A DNA stretch of 64,000 nucleotides from Oasisia sp. SBJ-2009 (Eukaryota > Annelida > Polychaeta > Sabellida > Siboglinidae), in the NCBI GenBank assembly GCA_964017155.1, contig OZ024867.1:14907500-14971499 (forward strand), given 5' to 3'. The stretch's first letter is position 1, and every line of letters starts with the position of its first letter. The notes below the pieces were generated by a model, which saw nothing but the letters and a program-made list of their open reading frames with translations, ran no database searches and was not told the DNA's origin. The position numbers and the translations under genes were made by a program. Below, in pieces: positions 1 through 14,200 of this stretch.

Positions 1-1529
1 GTATACGACATGGTGTGTAAGACTTGGTGTGTAAAACTTGGTGTGTAAGACATGGTGTGTAAGACCTGGTGTGTAAGACATGGTGTGTACGACATGGTGT
101 GTAAGACTTGGTGTGTAAGACTCGGTGTGTAAGATTTGGTGTGTAACACATGGTGTGTAAGACTTGGTGTGAAAGACTTGGTGTGTAAGACTTGATGTGT
201 AAGACTTGGTGTGTAAGACTTGGTGTGTAAGACACGGTGTGTAATACTTGATGTGTAAGACTTGATGTGTAAGACTTGATGTGTAAGACTTGGTGTGTAA
301 GACTTGATGTGTAAGACTTGGTGTGAAACACTTGATGTGTAAGACTTGATGTGTAAGACTTGATGTGTAAGACTTGGTGAGTAAGACTTGGTGTGTAAGA
401 CTTGGTGTGTAAGACATGGTGTGTTATACTTGATGTGTAAGATTTGATGTGTAAGACAGGGTGTGAAAGACATGGTGTGTAAGACTTGGTGTGTAAGACA
501 TGGTGTGTAAGACTTGGTGTGTAAGACATGGTGTGTAATACTTGGTGTGTAAGACTTGATGTGTAAGACTTGGTGTTTAAGACTTGGTGTGTAAGACATG
601 GTGTGTAATACTTGATGTGTAAGACTTGATGTGTAAGACTTGATGTGTAAGACTTGGTGTGTAAGACTTGATGTGTAAGACTTGGTGTGAAACACTTGAT
701 GTGTAAGACTTGATGTGTAAGACTTGATGTGTAAGACTTGGTGAGTAAGACTTGGTGTGTAAGACTTGGTGTGTAAGACATGGTGTGTTATACTTGATGT
801 GTAAGATTTGATGTGTAAGACAGGGTGTGAAAGACATGGTGTGTAAGACTTGGTGTGTAAGACATGGTGTGTAAGACTTGGTGTGTAACACATGGTGTGT
901 AAGACTTGGTGTGTAAGACATGGTGTGTAGGACATGGTGTGTAGGACATGGTGTGTAAGACTTGGTGTGTAAAACTTGGTGTGTAAGACATGGTGTGTAA
1001 GACCTGGTGTGTAAGACATGGTGTGTAAGACCTGGTGTGTAAGACATGGTGTATAAGACTTGGTGTGTAAGACATGGTGTGTAAGACTTGGTGTGTAAGA
1101 CATGGTGTGTAAGACTTGGTGTGTAAGATATGGTATGTAATACTTGATATGTAAGACTTGGTGTGTAAGACATGGTGTGTAAGACTTGGTGTGTAAGACA
1201 TGGTGTGTAAGACATGGTGTATAAGACCTGGTGTGTAACACATGGTGTGTAAGACTTGGTGTGTAAGACATGGTGTGTTGGACATGGTGTATACGACATG
1301 GTGTGTAAGACTTGGTGTGTAAAACTTGGTGTGTAAAACATGGTGTGTAAGACCTGGTGTGTAAGACATGGTGTGTACGACATGGTGTGTAGGACTTGGT
1401 GTGTAAGACTCGGTGTGTAACACTTGGTGTGTAAGACATGGTGTGTCAGACTTGATGTGTAAGACTTGGTGTGAAACACTTGATGTGTAAGACTTGATGT
1501 GTAAGACTTGATGTGTAAGACTTGGTGAG
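1..1529 (+). repeat. Array block preceding HOR copy 1; duplicate of 29,863-31,391
   Basis: This stretch starts in a GTATACGAC unit and matches 29,863-31,391 unit for unit at a displacement of 29,862 bp (2,133 units). Its first part, to about 785, also matches 28,141-28,925. Landmarks include TTATAC units near 421 and 785 (364 bp apart) and a GTGTTTAAG unit near 575. It is the right-hand part of a block that begins outside the window. Confidence 0.8.
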
Positions 1530-4500
1530 TAAGACTTGGTGTGTAAGACATGGTGTGTAAGACTTGGTGTGTAAGACATGGTGTGTAAGACATGGTGTGT
1601 AAGACTTGGTGTATAACACATGGTGTGTAAGACTTGGTGTGTAAGACATGGTGTGTAGGACATGGTGTGTAGGACATGGTGTGTAAGACTTGGTGTGTAA
1701 AACTTGGTGTGTAAGACATGGTGTGTAAGACCTGGTGTGTAAGACATGGTGTGTAAGACCTGGTGTGTAAGACATGGTGTGTAAGACTTGGTGTGAAAGA
1801 CTTGATGTGTAAGACTTGATGTGTACGACTTGGTGTGTAAGACTTGGTGTGTAAGACATGGTGTGTAAGACTTGGTGTGTAATACTTGATATGTAAGATT
1901 TGATGTGTAAGACATGGTGTGTAAGACATGGTGTGTAAGACTTGGTGTGTAAGACATGGTGTGTAAGACTTGGTGTTTAAGACTTGGTGTGAAAGACTTG
2001 ATGTGTAAGACATGGTGTGTAAGACTTGATGTGTAAGACTTGATGTGTAAGACTTGATGTGTATGACTTGGTGTGTAAGACTTGGTGTGTAAGACATGGT
2101 GTGTTATACTTGATGTGTAAGATTTGATGTGTAAGACATGGTGTGTAAGACATGGTGTGTAAGACTTGGTGTGTAAGACATGGTGTGTAAGACTTGGTGT
2201 GTAAGACATTGTGTGTAAGACTTGGTGTGTAAGACATGGTGTGTAAGACTTGGTGTGTAAGACTCGGTGTGTAAGACATGGTGTTTAAGACATGGTGTGT
2301 AAGACATGGTGTGTAAGACCTGGTGTGTAAGACATGGTGTGTAAGGCCTGGTGTGTAAGACTTGGTGTGTAAGACTTGATGTGTAAGACTTGATGTGTAA
2401 GACTTGGTGTGTAAGACCAGGTGTGTAAGACTTGGTGTGTAAGACTTGTTGTGTACGACATGGTGTGTAAGACCTGGTGTGTAAGACATGGTGTGTAAGA
2501 CCTGGTGTGTAAGACATGGTGTGTAAGATTTGATGTGTAAGACTTGATGAGTAAGACTTGATGTGTAAGACTTGGTGTGTAAGACTTGGTGTGTAAGACA
2601 TGGTGTGTAAGACTTGGTGTGTAAGACATGGTGTGCAAGACATGGTGTGTAAGACTTGGTGTGTAAGACATGGTGTGTAAGACTTGGTGTGTAAGACATG
2701 GTGTGTAATACTTGATATGTAAGATTTGATGTGTAAGACATGGTGTGTAAGACTTGGTGTGTAAGACATGGTGTGTAAGACTTGGTGTGTAAGACATGGT
2801 GTGTAAGACTTGGTGTGTAAGACATGGTGTGTAAGACATGGTGTGTAAGACTTGGTGTGTAAGACTTGGTGTGAAAGACTTGATGTGTAAGTCTTGATGT
2901 GTAAGACTTGATGTGTAAGATTTGGTGTGTAAGACTTGGTGTGTAAGACATGGTGTGTAAGACTTGGTGTGTAAGACTTGGTGTGAAAGACTTGATGTGT
3001 AAGACATGGTGTGTAAGACTTGATGTGTAAGACTTGATGTGTAAGACTTGATGTGTATGACTTGGTGTGTAAGACTTGGTGTGTAAGACATGGTGTGTTA
3101 TACTTGATGTGTAAGATTTGATGTGTAAGACATGGTGTGTAAGACTTGATGTGTAAGACTTGGTGAGTAAGACTTGGTGTGTAAGACTTGGTGTGTAAGA
3201 CATGGTGTGTTATACTTGATGTGTAAGATTTGATGTGTAAGACAGGGTGTGAAAGACATGGTGTGTAAGACTTGGTGTGTAAGACATGGTGTGTAAGACT
3301 TGGTGTGTAACACATGGTGTGTAAGACTTGGTGTGTAAGACATGGTGTGTAGGACATGGTGTGTAGGACATGGTGTGTAAGACTTGGTGTGTAAAACTTG
3401 GTGTGTAAGACATGGTGTGTAAGACCTGGTGTGTAAGACATGGTGTGTAAGACCTGGTGTGTAAGACATGGTGTATAAGACTTGGTGTGTAAGACATGGT
3501 GTGTAAGACTTGGTGTGTAAGACATGGTGTGTAAGACTTGGTGTGTAAGATATGGTGTGTAATACTTGATATGTAAGACTTGGTGTGTAAGACATGGTAT
3601 GTAAGACTTGGTGTGTAAGACATGGTGTGTAAGACATGGTGTATAAGACCTGGTGTGTAACACATGGTGTGTAAGACTTGGTGTGTAAGACATGGTGTGT
3701 TGGACATGGTGTATACGACATGGTGTGTAAGACTTGGTGTGTAAAACTTGGTGTGTAAAACATGGTGTGTAAGACCTGGTGTGTAAGACATGGTGTGTAC
3801 GACATGGTGTGTAGGACTTGGTGTGTAAGACTCGGTGTGTAACACTTGGTGTGTAAGACATGGTGTGTCAGACTTGATGTGTAAGACTTGGTGTGAAACA
3901 CTTGATGTGTAAGACTTCATGTGTAAGACTTGATGTGTAAGACTTGGTGAGTAAGACTTGGTGTGTAAGACATGGTGTGTAAGACTTGGTGTGTAAGACA
4001 TGGTGTTTAAGACATGGTGTGTAAGACTTGGTGTATAACACATGGTGTGTAAGACTTGGTGTGTAAGACATGGTGTGTAGGACATGGTGTGTAGGACATG
4101 GTGTGTAAGACTTGGTGTGTAAAACTTGGTGTGTAAGACATGGTGTGTAAGACCTGGTGTGTAAGACATGGTGTGTAAGACCTGGTGTGTAAGACATGGT
4201 GTGTAAGACTTGGTGTGTAAGACATGGTGTGTAAGACTTGGTGTGTAAGACATGGTGTGTAACACTTGGTGTGTAAGATATGGTGTGTAATACTTGATGT
4301 GTAAGACCTGGTGTGTAAGACTTGGTGTGTAAGACATGGTGTGTAATACTTGATGTGTAAGACTTGATGTGTACGACATGGTGTGTAAGCCCTGGTGTGT
4401 AAGACATGGTGTGTAAGACCTGGTGTGTAAGACATGGTGTGTAAGACTTGGTGTGAAAGACTTGATGTGTAAGACTTGATGTGTACGACTTGGTGTGTAA

Positions 4501-5060
4501 GACTTGGTGTGTAAGACATGGTGTGTAAGACTTGGTGTGTAATACTTGATATGTAAGATTTGATGTGTAAGACATGGTGTGTAAGACATGGTGTGTAAGA
4601 CTTGGTGTGTAAGACATGGTGTGTAAGACTTGGTGTGTAAGACTTGGTGTGAAAGACTTGATGTGTAAGACATGGTGTGTAAGACTTGATGTGTAAGACT
4701 TGATGTGTAAGACTTGATGTGTATGACTTGGTGTGTAAGACTTGGTGTGTAAGACATGGTGTGTTATACTTGATGTGTAAGATTTGATGTGTAAGACATG
4801 GTGTGTAAGACATGGTGTGTAAGACTTGGTGTGTAAGACATGGTGTGTAAGACTTGGTGTGTAAGACATTGTGTGTAAGACTTGGTGTGTAAGACATGGT
4901 GTGTAAGACTTGGTGTGTAAGACTTGGTGTGAAAGACTTGATGTGTAAGTCTTGATGTGTAAGACTTGATGTGTAAGATTTGGTGTGTAAGACTTGGTGT
5001 GTAAGACATGGTGTGTAAGACTTGGTGTGTAAGACTTGGTGTGAAAGACTTGATGTGTAA

Positions 5061-8000
5061 GACATGGTGTGTAAGACTTGATGTGTAAGACTTGATGTGT
5101 AAGACTTAATGTGTATGACTTGGTGTGTAAGACTTGGTGTGTAAGACATGGTGTGTTATACTTGATGTGTAAGATTTGATGTGTAAGACATGGTGTGTAA
5201 GACATGGTGTGTAAGACTTGGTGTGTAAGACATGGTGTGTAAGACTTGGTGTGTAAGACATTGTGTGTAAGACTTGGTGTGTAAGACATGGTGTGTAAGA
5301 CTTGGTGTGTAAGACTCGGTGTGTAAGACATGGTGTTTAAGACATGGTGTGTAAGACATGGTGTGTAAGACCTGGTGTGTAAGACATGGTGTGTAAGGCC
5401 TGGTGTGTAAGACTTGGTGTGTAAGACTTGATGTGTAAGACTTGATGTGTAAGACTTGTTGTGTACGACATGGTGTGTAAGACCTGGTGTGTAAGACATG
5501 GTGTGTAAGACCTGGTGTGTAAGACTTGGTGTGTAAGACTTGATGTGTAAGACTTGGTGTGTAAGACTTGTTGTGTACGACATAGTGTGTAAGACCTGGT
5601 GTGTAAGACATGGTGTGTAAGACCTGGTGTGTAAGACATGGTGTGTAAGATTTGATGTGTAAGACTTGATGAGTAAGACTTGATGTGTAAGACTTGGTGT
5701 GTAAGACTTGGTGTGTAAGACATGGTGTGTAAGACTTGGTGTGTAAGACATGGTGTGCAAGACATGGTGTGTAAGACTTGGTGTGTAAGACATGGTGTGT
5801 AAGACTTGGTGTGTAAGACATGGTGTGTAATACTTGATATGTAAGATTTGATGTGTAAGACATGGTGTGTAAGACTTGGTGTGTAAGACATGGTGTGTAA
5901 GACTTGGTGTGTAAGACATGGTGTGTAAGACTTGGTGTGTAAGACATGGTGTGTAAGACTTGGTGTGAAAGACTTGGTGTGTAAGACTTGATGTGTAAGA
6001 GTTGGTGTGTAAGACTTGGTGTGTAAGACATGGTGTGTAATACTTGATGTGTAAGACTTGATGTGTAAGACTTGATGTGTAAGACTTGGTGTGTAAGACT
6101 TGATGTGTAAGACTTGGTGTGAAACACTTGATGTGTAAGACTTGATGTGTAAGACTTGATGTGTAAGATTTGGTGAGTAAGACTTGGTGTGTAAGACTTG
6201 GTGTGTAAGACATGGTGTGTTATACTTGATGTGTAAGATTTGATGTGTAAGACAGGGTGTGAAAGACATGGTGTGTAAGACTTGGTGTGTAAGACATGGT
6301 GTGTAAGACTTGGTGTGTAAGACATGGTGTGTAAGACTTGGTGTGTAAGACATGGTGTGTAAGACATGGTGTGTAAGACTTGGTGTGTAACACATGGTGT
6401 GTAAGACTTGGTGTGTAAGACATGGTGTGTAGGACATGGTGTGTAGGACATGGTGTGTAAGACATGGTGTGTACGACATGGTGTGTAAGACATGGTGTTT
6501 AAGACTTGGTGTGTAACACATGGTGTGTAAGACTTGGTGTGTAAGACATGGTGTGTAGGACATGGTGTGTAGGACATGGTGTGTAAGACTTGGTGTGTAA
6601 AACTTGGTGTGTAAGACATGGTGTGTAAGACCTGGTGTGTAAGACATGGTGTGTAAGACCTGGTGTGTAAGACATGGTGTGTAAGACTTGGTGTGTAAGA
6701 CATGGTGTGTAAGACTTGGTGTGTAAGACATGGTGTGTAAGACTTGGTGTGTAAGATATGGTGTGTAATACTTGGTGTGAAAGACTTGGTGTGTAAGACT
6801 TGATGTGTAAGACTTGGTGTGTAAGACTTGGTGTGTAAGACATGGTGTGTAATACTTGATGTGTAAGACTTGATGTGTAAGACTTGATGTGTAAGACTTG
6901 GTGTGTAAGACTTGATGTGTAAGACTTGGTGTGAAACACTTGATGTGTAAGACTTGATGTGTAAGACTTGATGTGTAAGACTTGGTGAGTAAGACTTGGT
7001 GTGTAAGACTTGGTGTGTAAGACATGGTGTGTTGTACTTGATGTGTAAGATTTGATGTGTAAGACAGGGTGTGAAAGACATGGTGTGTAAGACTTGGTGT
7101 GTAAGACATGGTGTGTAAGACTTGGTGTGTAAGACATGGTGTGTAATACTTGATGTGTAAGACTTGATGTGTACGACATGGTGTGTAAGCCCTGGTGAGT
7201 AAGACATGGTGTGTAAGACCTGGTGTGTAAGACATGGTGTGTAAGACTTGGTGTGACAGACTTGATGTGTAAGACTTGATGTGTACGACTTGGTGTGTAA
7301 AACTTGGTGTGTAAGACATGGTGTGTAAGACTTGGTGTGTAAGACTTGGTGTGAAAGACTTGATGTGTAAGTCTTGATGTGTAAGACTTGATGTGTAAGA
7401 CTTGGTGTGTAAGACTTGATGTGTAAGACTTGGTGTGAAAGACTTGATGTGTAAGACTTGATGTGTAAGACTTGATGTGTAAGACTTGGTGTGTAAGACT
7501 TGGTGTGTAAGACTTGGTGTGTAAGACATGGTGTGTAAGACTTGGTGTATAAGATATGGTGTGTAAGACCTGGTGTGTAAGACATGGTGTGTAAGACCTG
7601 GTGTGTAAGACATGGTGTGTAAGACTTGGTGTGTAAGACATGGTGTGTAACACTTGGTGTGTAAGACATGGTGTGTAAGACTTGGTGTGTAAGATATGGT
7701 GTGTAATACTTGATATGTAAGACTTGGTGTGTAAGACATGGTGTGTAAGACTTGGTGTGTAAGACATGGTGTGTAAGACATGGTGTGTATGACCTGGTGT
7801 GTAAGACATGGTGTGTAAGACCTGGTGTGTAAGACATGGTGTGTAAGACTTGGTGTGTAAGACATGGTGTGTAACACTTGGTGTGTAAGACATGGTGTGT
7901 AAGACTTGGTGTGTAAGATATGGTGTGTAATACTTGATATGTAAGACTTGGTGTGTAAGACATGGTGTGTAAGACTTGGTGTGTAAGACATGGTGTGTAA

Positions 8001-8168
8001 GACATGGTGTATAAGACCTGGTGTTTAACACATGGTGTGTAAGACTTGGTGTGTAAGACATGGTGTGTTGGACATGGTGTATACGACATGGTGTGTAAGA
8101 CTTAGTGTGTAAAACTTGGTGTGTAAGACATGGTGTGTAAGACCTGGTGTGTAAGACATGGTGTGTAC
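5061..8168 (+). repeat. 3,108-bp nested tandem unit, first of pair (HOR copy 1)
   Basis: This 222-unit block matches the following block at a displacement of 3,108 bp. The match runs from about 5,061 (8,169 in the partner) until an A/G difference at 8,190 versus 11,298, and I noticed no internal difference. Shared marks include the CTTAATG unit near 5,107 and 8,215, GTAAGGCC near 5,395 and 8,503, GAGTTGG near 6,000 and 9,108, and CTTAGTG near 8,102 and 11,210. Confidence 0.88.
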
Positions 8169-11100
8169 GACATGGTGTGTAAGACTTGATGTGTAAGACT
8201 TGATGTGTAAGACTTAATGTGTATGACTTGGTGTGTAAGACTTGGTGTGTAAGACATGGTGTGTTATACTTGATGTGTAAGATTTGATGTGTAAGACATG
8301 GTGTGTAAGACATGGTGTGTAAGACTTGGTGTGTAAGACATGGTGTGTAAGACTTGGTGTGTAAGACATTGTGTGTAAGACTTGGTGTGTAAGACATGGT
8401 GTGTAAGACTTGGTGTGTAAGACTCGGTGTGTAAGACATGGTGTTTAAGACATGGTGTGTAAGACATGGTGTGTAAGACCTGGTGTGTAAGACATGGTGT
8501 GTAAGGCCTGGTGTGTAAGACTTGGTGTGTAAGACTTGATGTGTAAGACTTGATGTGTAAGACTTGTTGTGTACGACATGGTGTGTAAGACCTGGTGTGT
8601 AAGACATGGTGTGTAAGACCTGGTGTGTAAGACTTGGTGTGTAAGACTTGATGTGTAAGACTTGGTGTGTAAGACTTGTTGTGTACGACATAGTGTGTAA
8701 GACCTGGTGTGTAAGACATGGTGTGTAAGACCTGGTGTGTAAGACATGGTGTGTAAGATTTGATGTGTAAGACTTGATGAGTAAGACTTGATGTGTAAGA
8801 CTTGGTGTGTAAGACTTGGTGTGTAAGACATGGTGTGTAAGACTTGGTGTGTAAGACATGGTGTGCAAGACATGGTGTGTAAGACTTGGTGTGTAAGACA
8901 TGGTGTGTAAGACTTGGTGTGTAAGACATGGTGTGTAATACTTGATATGTAAGATTTGATGTGTAAGACATGGTGTGTAAGACTTGGTGTGTAAGACATG
9001 GTGTGTAAGACTTGGTGTGTAAGACATGGTGTGTAAGACTTGGTGTGTAAGACATGGTGTGTAAGACTTGGTGTGAAAGACTTGGTGTGTAAGACTTGAT
9101 GTGTAAGAGTTGGTGTGTAAGACTTGGTGTGTAAGACATGGTGTGTAATACTTGATGTGTAAGACTTGATGTGTAAGACTTGATGTGTAAGACTTGGTGT
9201 GTAAGACTTGATGTGTAAGACTTGGTGTGAAACACTTGATGTGTAAGACTTGATGTGTAAGACTTGATGTGTAAGATTTGGTGAGTAAGACTTGGTGTGT
9301 AAGACTTGGTGTGTAAGACATGGTGTGTTATACTTGATGTGTAAGATTTGATGTGTAAGACAGGGTGTGAAAGACATGGTGTGTAAGACTTGGTGTGTAA
9401 GACATGGTGTGTAAGACTTGGTGTGTAAGACATGGTGTGTAAGACTTGGTGTGTAAGACATGGTGTGTAAGACATGGTGTGTAAGACTTGGTGTGTAACA
9501 CATGGTGTGTAAGACTTGGTGTGTAAGACATGGTGTGTAGGACATGGTGTGTAGGACATGGTGTGTAAGACATGGTGTGTACGACATGGTGTGTAAGACA
9601 TGGTGTTTAAGACTTGGTGTGTAACACATGGTGTGTAAGACTTGGTGTGTAAGACATGGTGTGTAGGACATGGTGTGTAGGACATGGTGTGTAAGACTTG
9701 GTGTGTAAAACTTGGTGTGTAAGACATGGTGTGTAAGACCTGGTGTGTAAGACATGGTGTGTAAGACCTGGTGTGTAAGACATGGTGTGTAAGACTTGGT
9801 GTGTAAGACATGGTGTGTAAGACTTGGTGTGTAAGACATGGTGTGTAAGACTTGGTGTGTAAGATATGGTGTGTAATACTTGGTGTGAAAGACTTGGTGT
9901 GTAAGACTTGATGTGTAAGACTTGGTGTGTAAGACTTGGTGTGTAAGACATGGTGTGTAATACTTGATGTGTAAGACTTGATGTGTAAGACTTGATGTGT
10001 AAGACTTGGTGTGTAAGACTTGATGTGTAAGACTTGGTGTGAAACACTTGATGTGTAAGACTTGATGTGTAAGACTTGATGTGTAAGACTTGGTGAGTAA
10101 GACTTGGTGTGTAAGACTTGGTGTGTAAGACATGGTGTGTTGTACTTGATGTGTAAGATTTGATGTGTAAGACAGGGTGTGAAAGACATGGTGTGTAAGA
10201 CTTGGTGTGTAAGACATGGTGTGTAAGACTTGGTGTGTAAGACATGGTGTGTAATACTTGATGTGTAAGACTTGATGTGTACGACATGGTGTGTAAGCCC
10301 TGGTGAGTAAGACATGGTGTGTAAGACCTGGTGTGTAAGACATGGTGTGTAAGACTTGGTGTGACAGACTTGATGTGTAAGACTTGATGTGTACGACTTG
10401 GTGTGTAAAACTTGGTGTGTAAGACATGGTGTGTAAGACTTGGTGTGTAAGACTTGGTGTGAAAGACTTGATGTGTAAGTCTTGATGTGTAAGACTTGAT
10501 GTGTAAGACTTGGTGTGTAAGACTTGATGTGTAAGACTTGGTGTGAAAGACTTGATGTGTAAGACTTGATGTGTAAGACTTGATGTGTAAGACTTGGTGT
10601 GTAAGACTTGGTGTGTAAGACTTGGTGTGTAAGACATGGTGTGTAAGACTTGGTGTATAAGATATGGTGTGTAAGACCTGGTGTGTAAGACATGGTGTGT
10701 AAGACCTGGTGTGTAAGACATGGTGTGTAAGACTTGGTGTGTAAGACATGGTGTGTAACACTTGGTGTGTAAGACATGGTGTGTAAGACTTGGTGTGTAA
10801 GATATGGTGTGTAATACTTGATATGTAAGACTTGGTGTGTAAGACATGGTGTGTAAGACTTGGTGTGTAAGACATGGTGTGTAAGACATGGTGTGTATGA
10901 CCTGGTGTGTAAGACATGGTGTGTAAGACCTGGTGTGTAAGACATGGTGTGTAAGACTTGGTGTGTAAGACATGGTGTGTAACACTTGGTGTGTAAGACA
11001 TGGTGTGTAAGACTTGGTGTGTAAGATATGGTGTGTAATACTTGATATGTAAGACTTGGTGTGTAAGACATGGTGTGTAAGACTTGGTGTGTAAGACATG

Positions 11101-11276
11101 GTGTGTAAGACATGGTGTATAAGACCTGGTGTTTAACACATGGTGTGTAAGACTTGGTGTGTAAGACATGGTGTGTTGGACATGGTGTATACGACATGGT
11201 GTGTAAGACTTAGTGTGTAAAACTTGGTGTGTAAGACATGGTGTGTAAGACCTGGTGTGTAAGACATGGTGTGTAC
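8169..11276 (+). repeat. 3,108-bp nested tandem unit, second of pair (HOR copy 1)
   Basis: Direct, adjacent duplicate of 5,061-8,168 in the same orientation. The near-perfect match and exact whole-unit length (222 x 14) suggest unequal exchange between in-register units. The duplication is present in all three complete 10.1-kb copies, so it predates the spread of that larger unit. Confidence 0.88.
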
Positions 11277-14200
11277 GACATGGTGTGTAAGACTTGGTGT
11301 GTAAGACTCGGTGTGTAAGATTTGGTGTGTAAGACATGGTGTGTAAGACTTGGTGTGAAAGACTTGGTGTGTAAGACTTGATGTGTAAGACTTGGTGTGT
11401 AAGACTTGGTGTGTAAGACACGGTGTGTAATACTTGATGTGTAAGACTTGATGTGTAAGACTTGATGTGTAAGACTAGGTGTGTAAGACTTGATGTGTAA
11501 GACTTGGTGTGAAACACTTGATGTGTAAGACTTGATGTGTAAGACTTGATGTGTAAGACTTGGTGAGTAAGACTTGGTGTGTAAGACTTGGTGTGTAAGA
11601 CATGGTGTGTTATACTTGATGTGTAAGATTTGATGTGTAAGACTAGGTGTGAAAGACATGGTGTGTAAGACTTGGTGTGTAAGACATGGTGTGTAAGACT
11701 TGGTGTGTAAGACATGGTGTGTAAGACATGGTGTGTAAGACTTGGTGTATAACACATGGTGTGTAAGACTTGGTGTGTAAGACATGGTGTGTAGGACATG
11801 GTGTGTAGGACATGGTGTGTAAGACTTGGTGTGTAAAACTTGGTGTGTAAGACATGGTGTGTAAGACCTGGTGTGTAAGACATGGTGTGTAAGACCTGGT
11901 GTGTAAGACATGGTGTGTAAGACTTGGTGTGAAAGACTTGATGTGTAAGACTTGATGTGTACGACTTGGTGTGTAAGACTTGGTGTGTAAGACATGGTGT
12001 GTAAGACTTGGTGTGTAATACTTGATATGTAAGATTTGATGTGTAAGACATGGTGTGTAAGACATGGTGTGTAAGACTTGGTGTGTAAGACATGGTGTGT
12101 AAGACTTGGTGTTTAAGACTTGGTGTGAAAGACTTGATGTGTAAGACATGGTGTGTAAGACTTGATGTGTAAGACTTGATGTGTAAGACTTGATGTGTAT
12201 GACTTGGTGTGTAAGACTTGGTGTGTAAGACATGGTGTGTTATACTTGATGTGTAAGATTTGATGTGTAAGACATGGTGTGTAAGACATGGTGTGTAAGA
12301 CTTGGTGTGTAAGACATGGTGTGTAAGACTTGGTGTGTAAGACATTGTGTGTAAGACTTGGTGTGTAAGACATGGTGTGTAAGACTTGGTGTGTAAGACT
12401 CGGTGTGTAAGACATGGTGTTTAAGACATGGTGTGTAAGACATGGTGTGTAAGACCTGGTGTGTAAGACATGGTGTGTAAGGCCTGGTGTGTAAGACTTG
12501 GTGTGTAAGACTTGATGTGTAAGACTTGATGTGTAAGACTTGGTGTGTAAGACCAGGTGTGTAAGACTTGGTGTGTAAGACTTGTTGTGTACGACATGGT
12601 GTGTAAGACCTGGTGTGTAAGACATGGTGTGTAAGACCTGGTGTGTAAGACATGGTGTGTAAGATTTGATGTGTAAGACTTGATGAGTAAGACTTGATGT
12701 GTAAGACTTGGTGTGTAAGACTTGGTGTGTAAGACATGGTGTGTAAGACTTGGTGTGTAAGACATGGTGTGCAAGACATGGTGTGTAAGACTTGGTGTGT
12801 AAGACATGGTGTGTAAGACTTGGTGTGTAAGACATGGTGTGTAATACTTGATATGTAAGATTTGATGTGTAAGACATGGTGTGTAAGACTTGGTGTGTAA
12901 GACATGGTGTGTAAGACTTGGTGTGTAAGACATGGTGTGTAAGACTTGGTGTGTAAGACATGGTGTGTAAGACATGGTGTGTAAGACTTGGTGTGTAAGA
13001 CTTGGTGTGAAAGACTTGATGTGTAAGTCTTGATGTGTAAGACTTGATGTGTAAGATTTGGTGTGTAAGACTTGGTGTGTAAGACATGGTGTGTAAGACT
13101 TGGTGTGTAAGACTTGGTGTGAAAGACTTGATGTGTAAGACATGGTGTGTAAGACTTGATGTGTAAGACTTGATGTGTAAGACTTGATGTGTATGACTTG
13201 GTGTGTAAGACTTGGTGTGTAAGACATGGTGTGTTATACTTGATGTGTAAGATTTGATGTGTAAGACATGGTGTGTAAGACTTGATGTGTAAGACTTGGT
13301 GAGTAAGACTTGGTGTGTAAGACTTGGTGTGTAAGACATGGTGTGTTATACTTGATGTGTAAGATTTGATGTGTAAGACAGGGTGTGAAAGACATGGTGT
13401 GTAAGACTTGGTGTGTAAGACATGGTGTGTAAGACTTGGTGTGTAACACATGGTGTGTAAGACTTGGTGTGTAAGACATGGTGTGTAGGACATGGTGTGT
13501 AGGACATGGTGTGTAAGACTTGGTGTGTAAAACTTGGTGTGTAAGACATGGTGTGTAAGACCTGGTGTGTAAGACATGGTGTGTAAGACCTGGTGTGTAA
13601 GACATGGTGTATAAGACTTGGTGTGTAAGACATGGTGTGTAAGACTTGGTGTGTAAGACATGGTGTGTAAGACTTGGTGTGTAAGATATGGTGTGTAATA
13701 CTTGATATGTAAGACTTGGTGTGTAAGACATGGTATGTAAGACTTGGTGTGTAAGACATGGTGTGTAAGACATGGTGTATAAGACCTGGTGTGTAACACA
13801 TGGTGTGTAAGACTTGGTGTGTAAGACATGGTGTGTTGGACATGGTGTATACGACATGGTGTGTAAGACTTGGTGTGTAAAACTTGGTGTGTAAAACATG
13901 GTGTGTAAGACCTGGTGTGTAAGACATGGTGTGTACGACATGGTGTGTAGGACTTGGTGTGTAAGACTCGGTGTGTAACACTTGGTGTGTAAGACATGGT
14001 GTGTCAGACTTGATGTGTAAGACTTGGTGTGAAACACTTGATGTGTAAGACTTGATGTGTAAGACTTGATGTGTAAGACTTGGTGAGTAAGACTTGGTGT
14101 GTAAGACATGGTGTGTAAGACTTGGTGTGTAAGACATGGTGTTTAAGACATGGTGTGTAAGACTTGGTGTATAACACATGGTGTGTAAGACTTGGTGTGT

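Larger units (their letters stand above)
1530..11665 (+). repeat. 10,136-bp higher-order repeat, copy 1 (complete)
   Basis: The order of variant units here recurs 10,136 bp downstream (724 units of 14 bp) as copy 2 and 29,862 bp downstream as copy 4. Internally it has a 3,531-bp left part, two 3,108-bp tandem units (5,061-11,276) and a 389-bp right part. The left part carries landmarks such as an ACCAGG unit near 2,417 and GTGTTATAC units near 2,101, 3,095, 3,207 and 4,761. A private C at 3,918 is shared with copy 4 (33,780), whereas copies 2 and 3 have G at the matching sites 14,054 and 24,190. Boundaries are good to a unit or two, because they are set by where matching starts. Confidence 0.85.
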
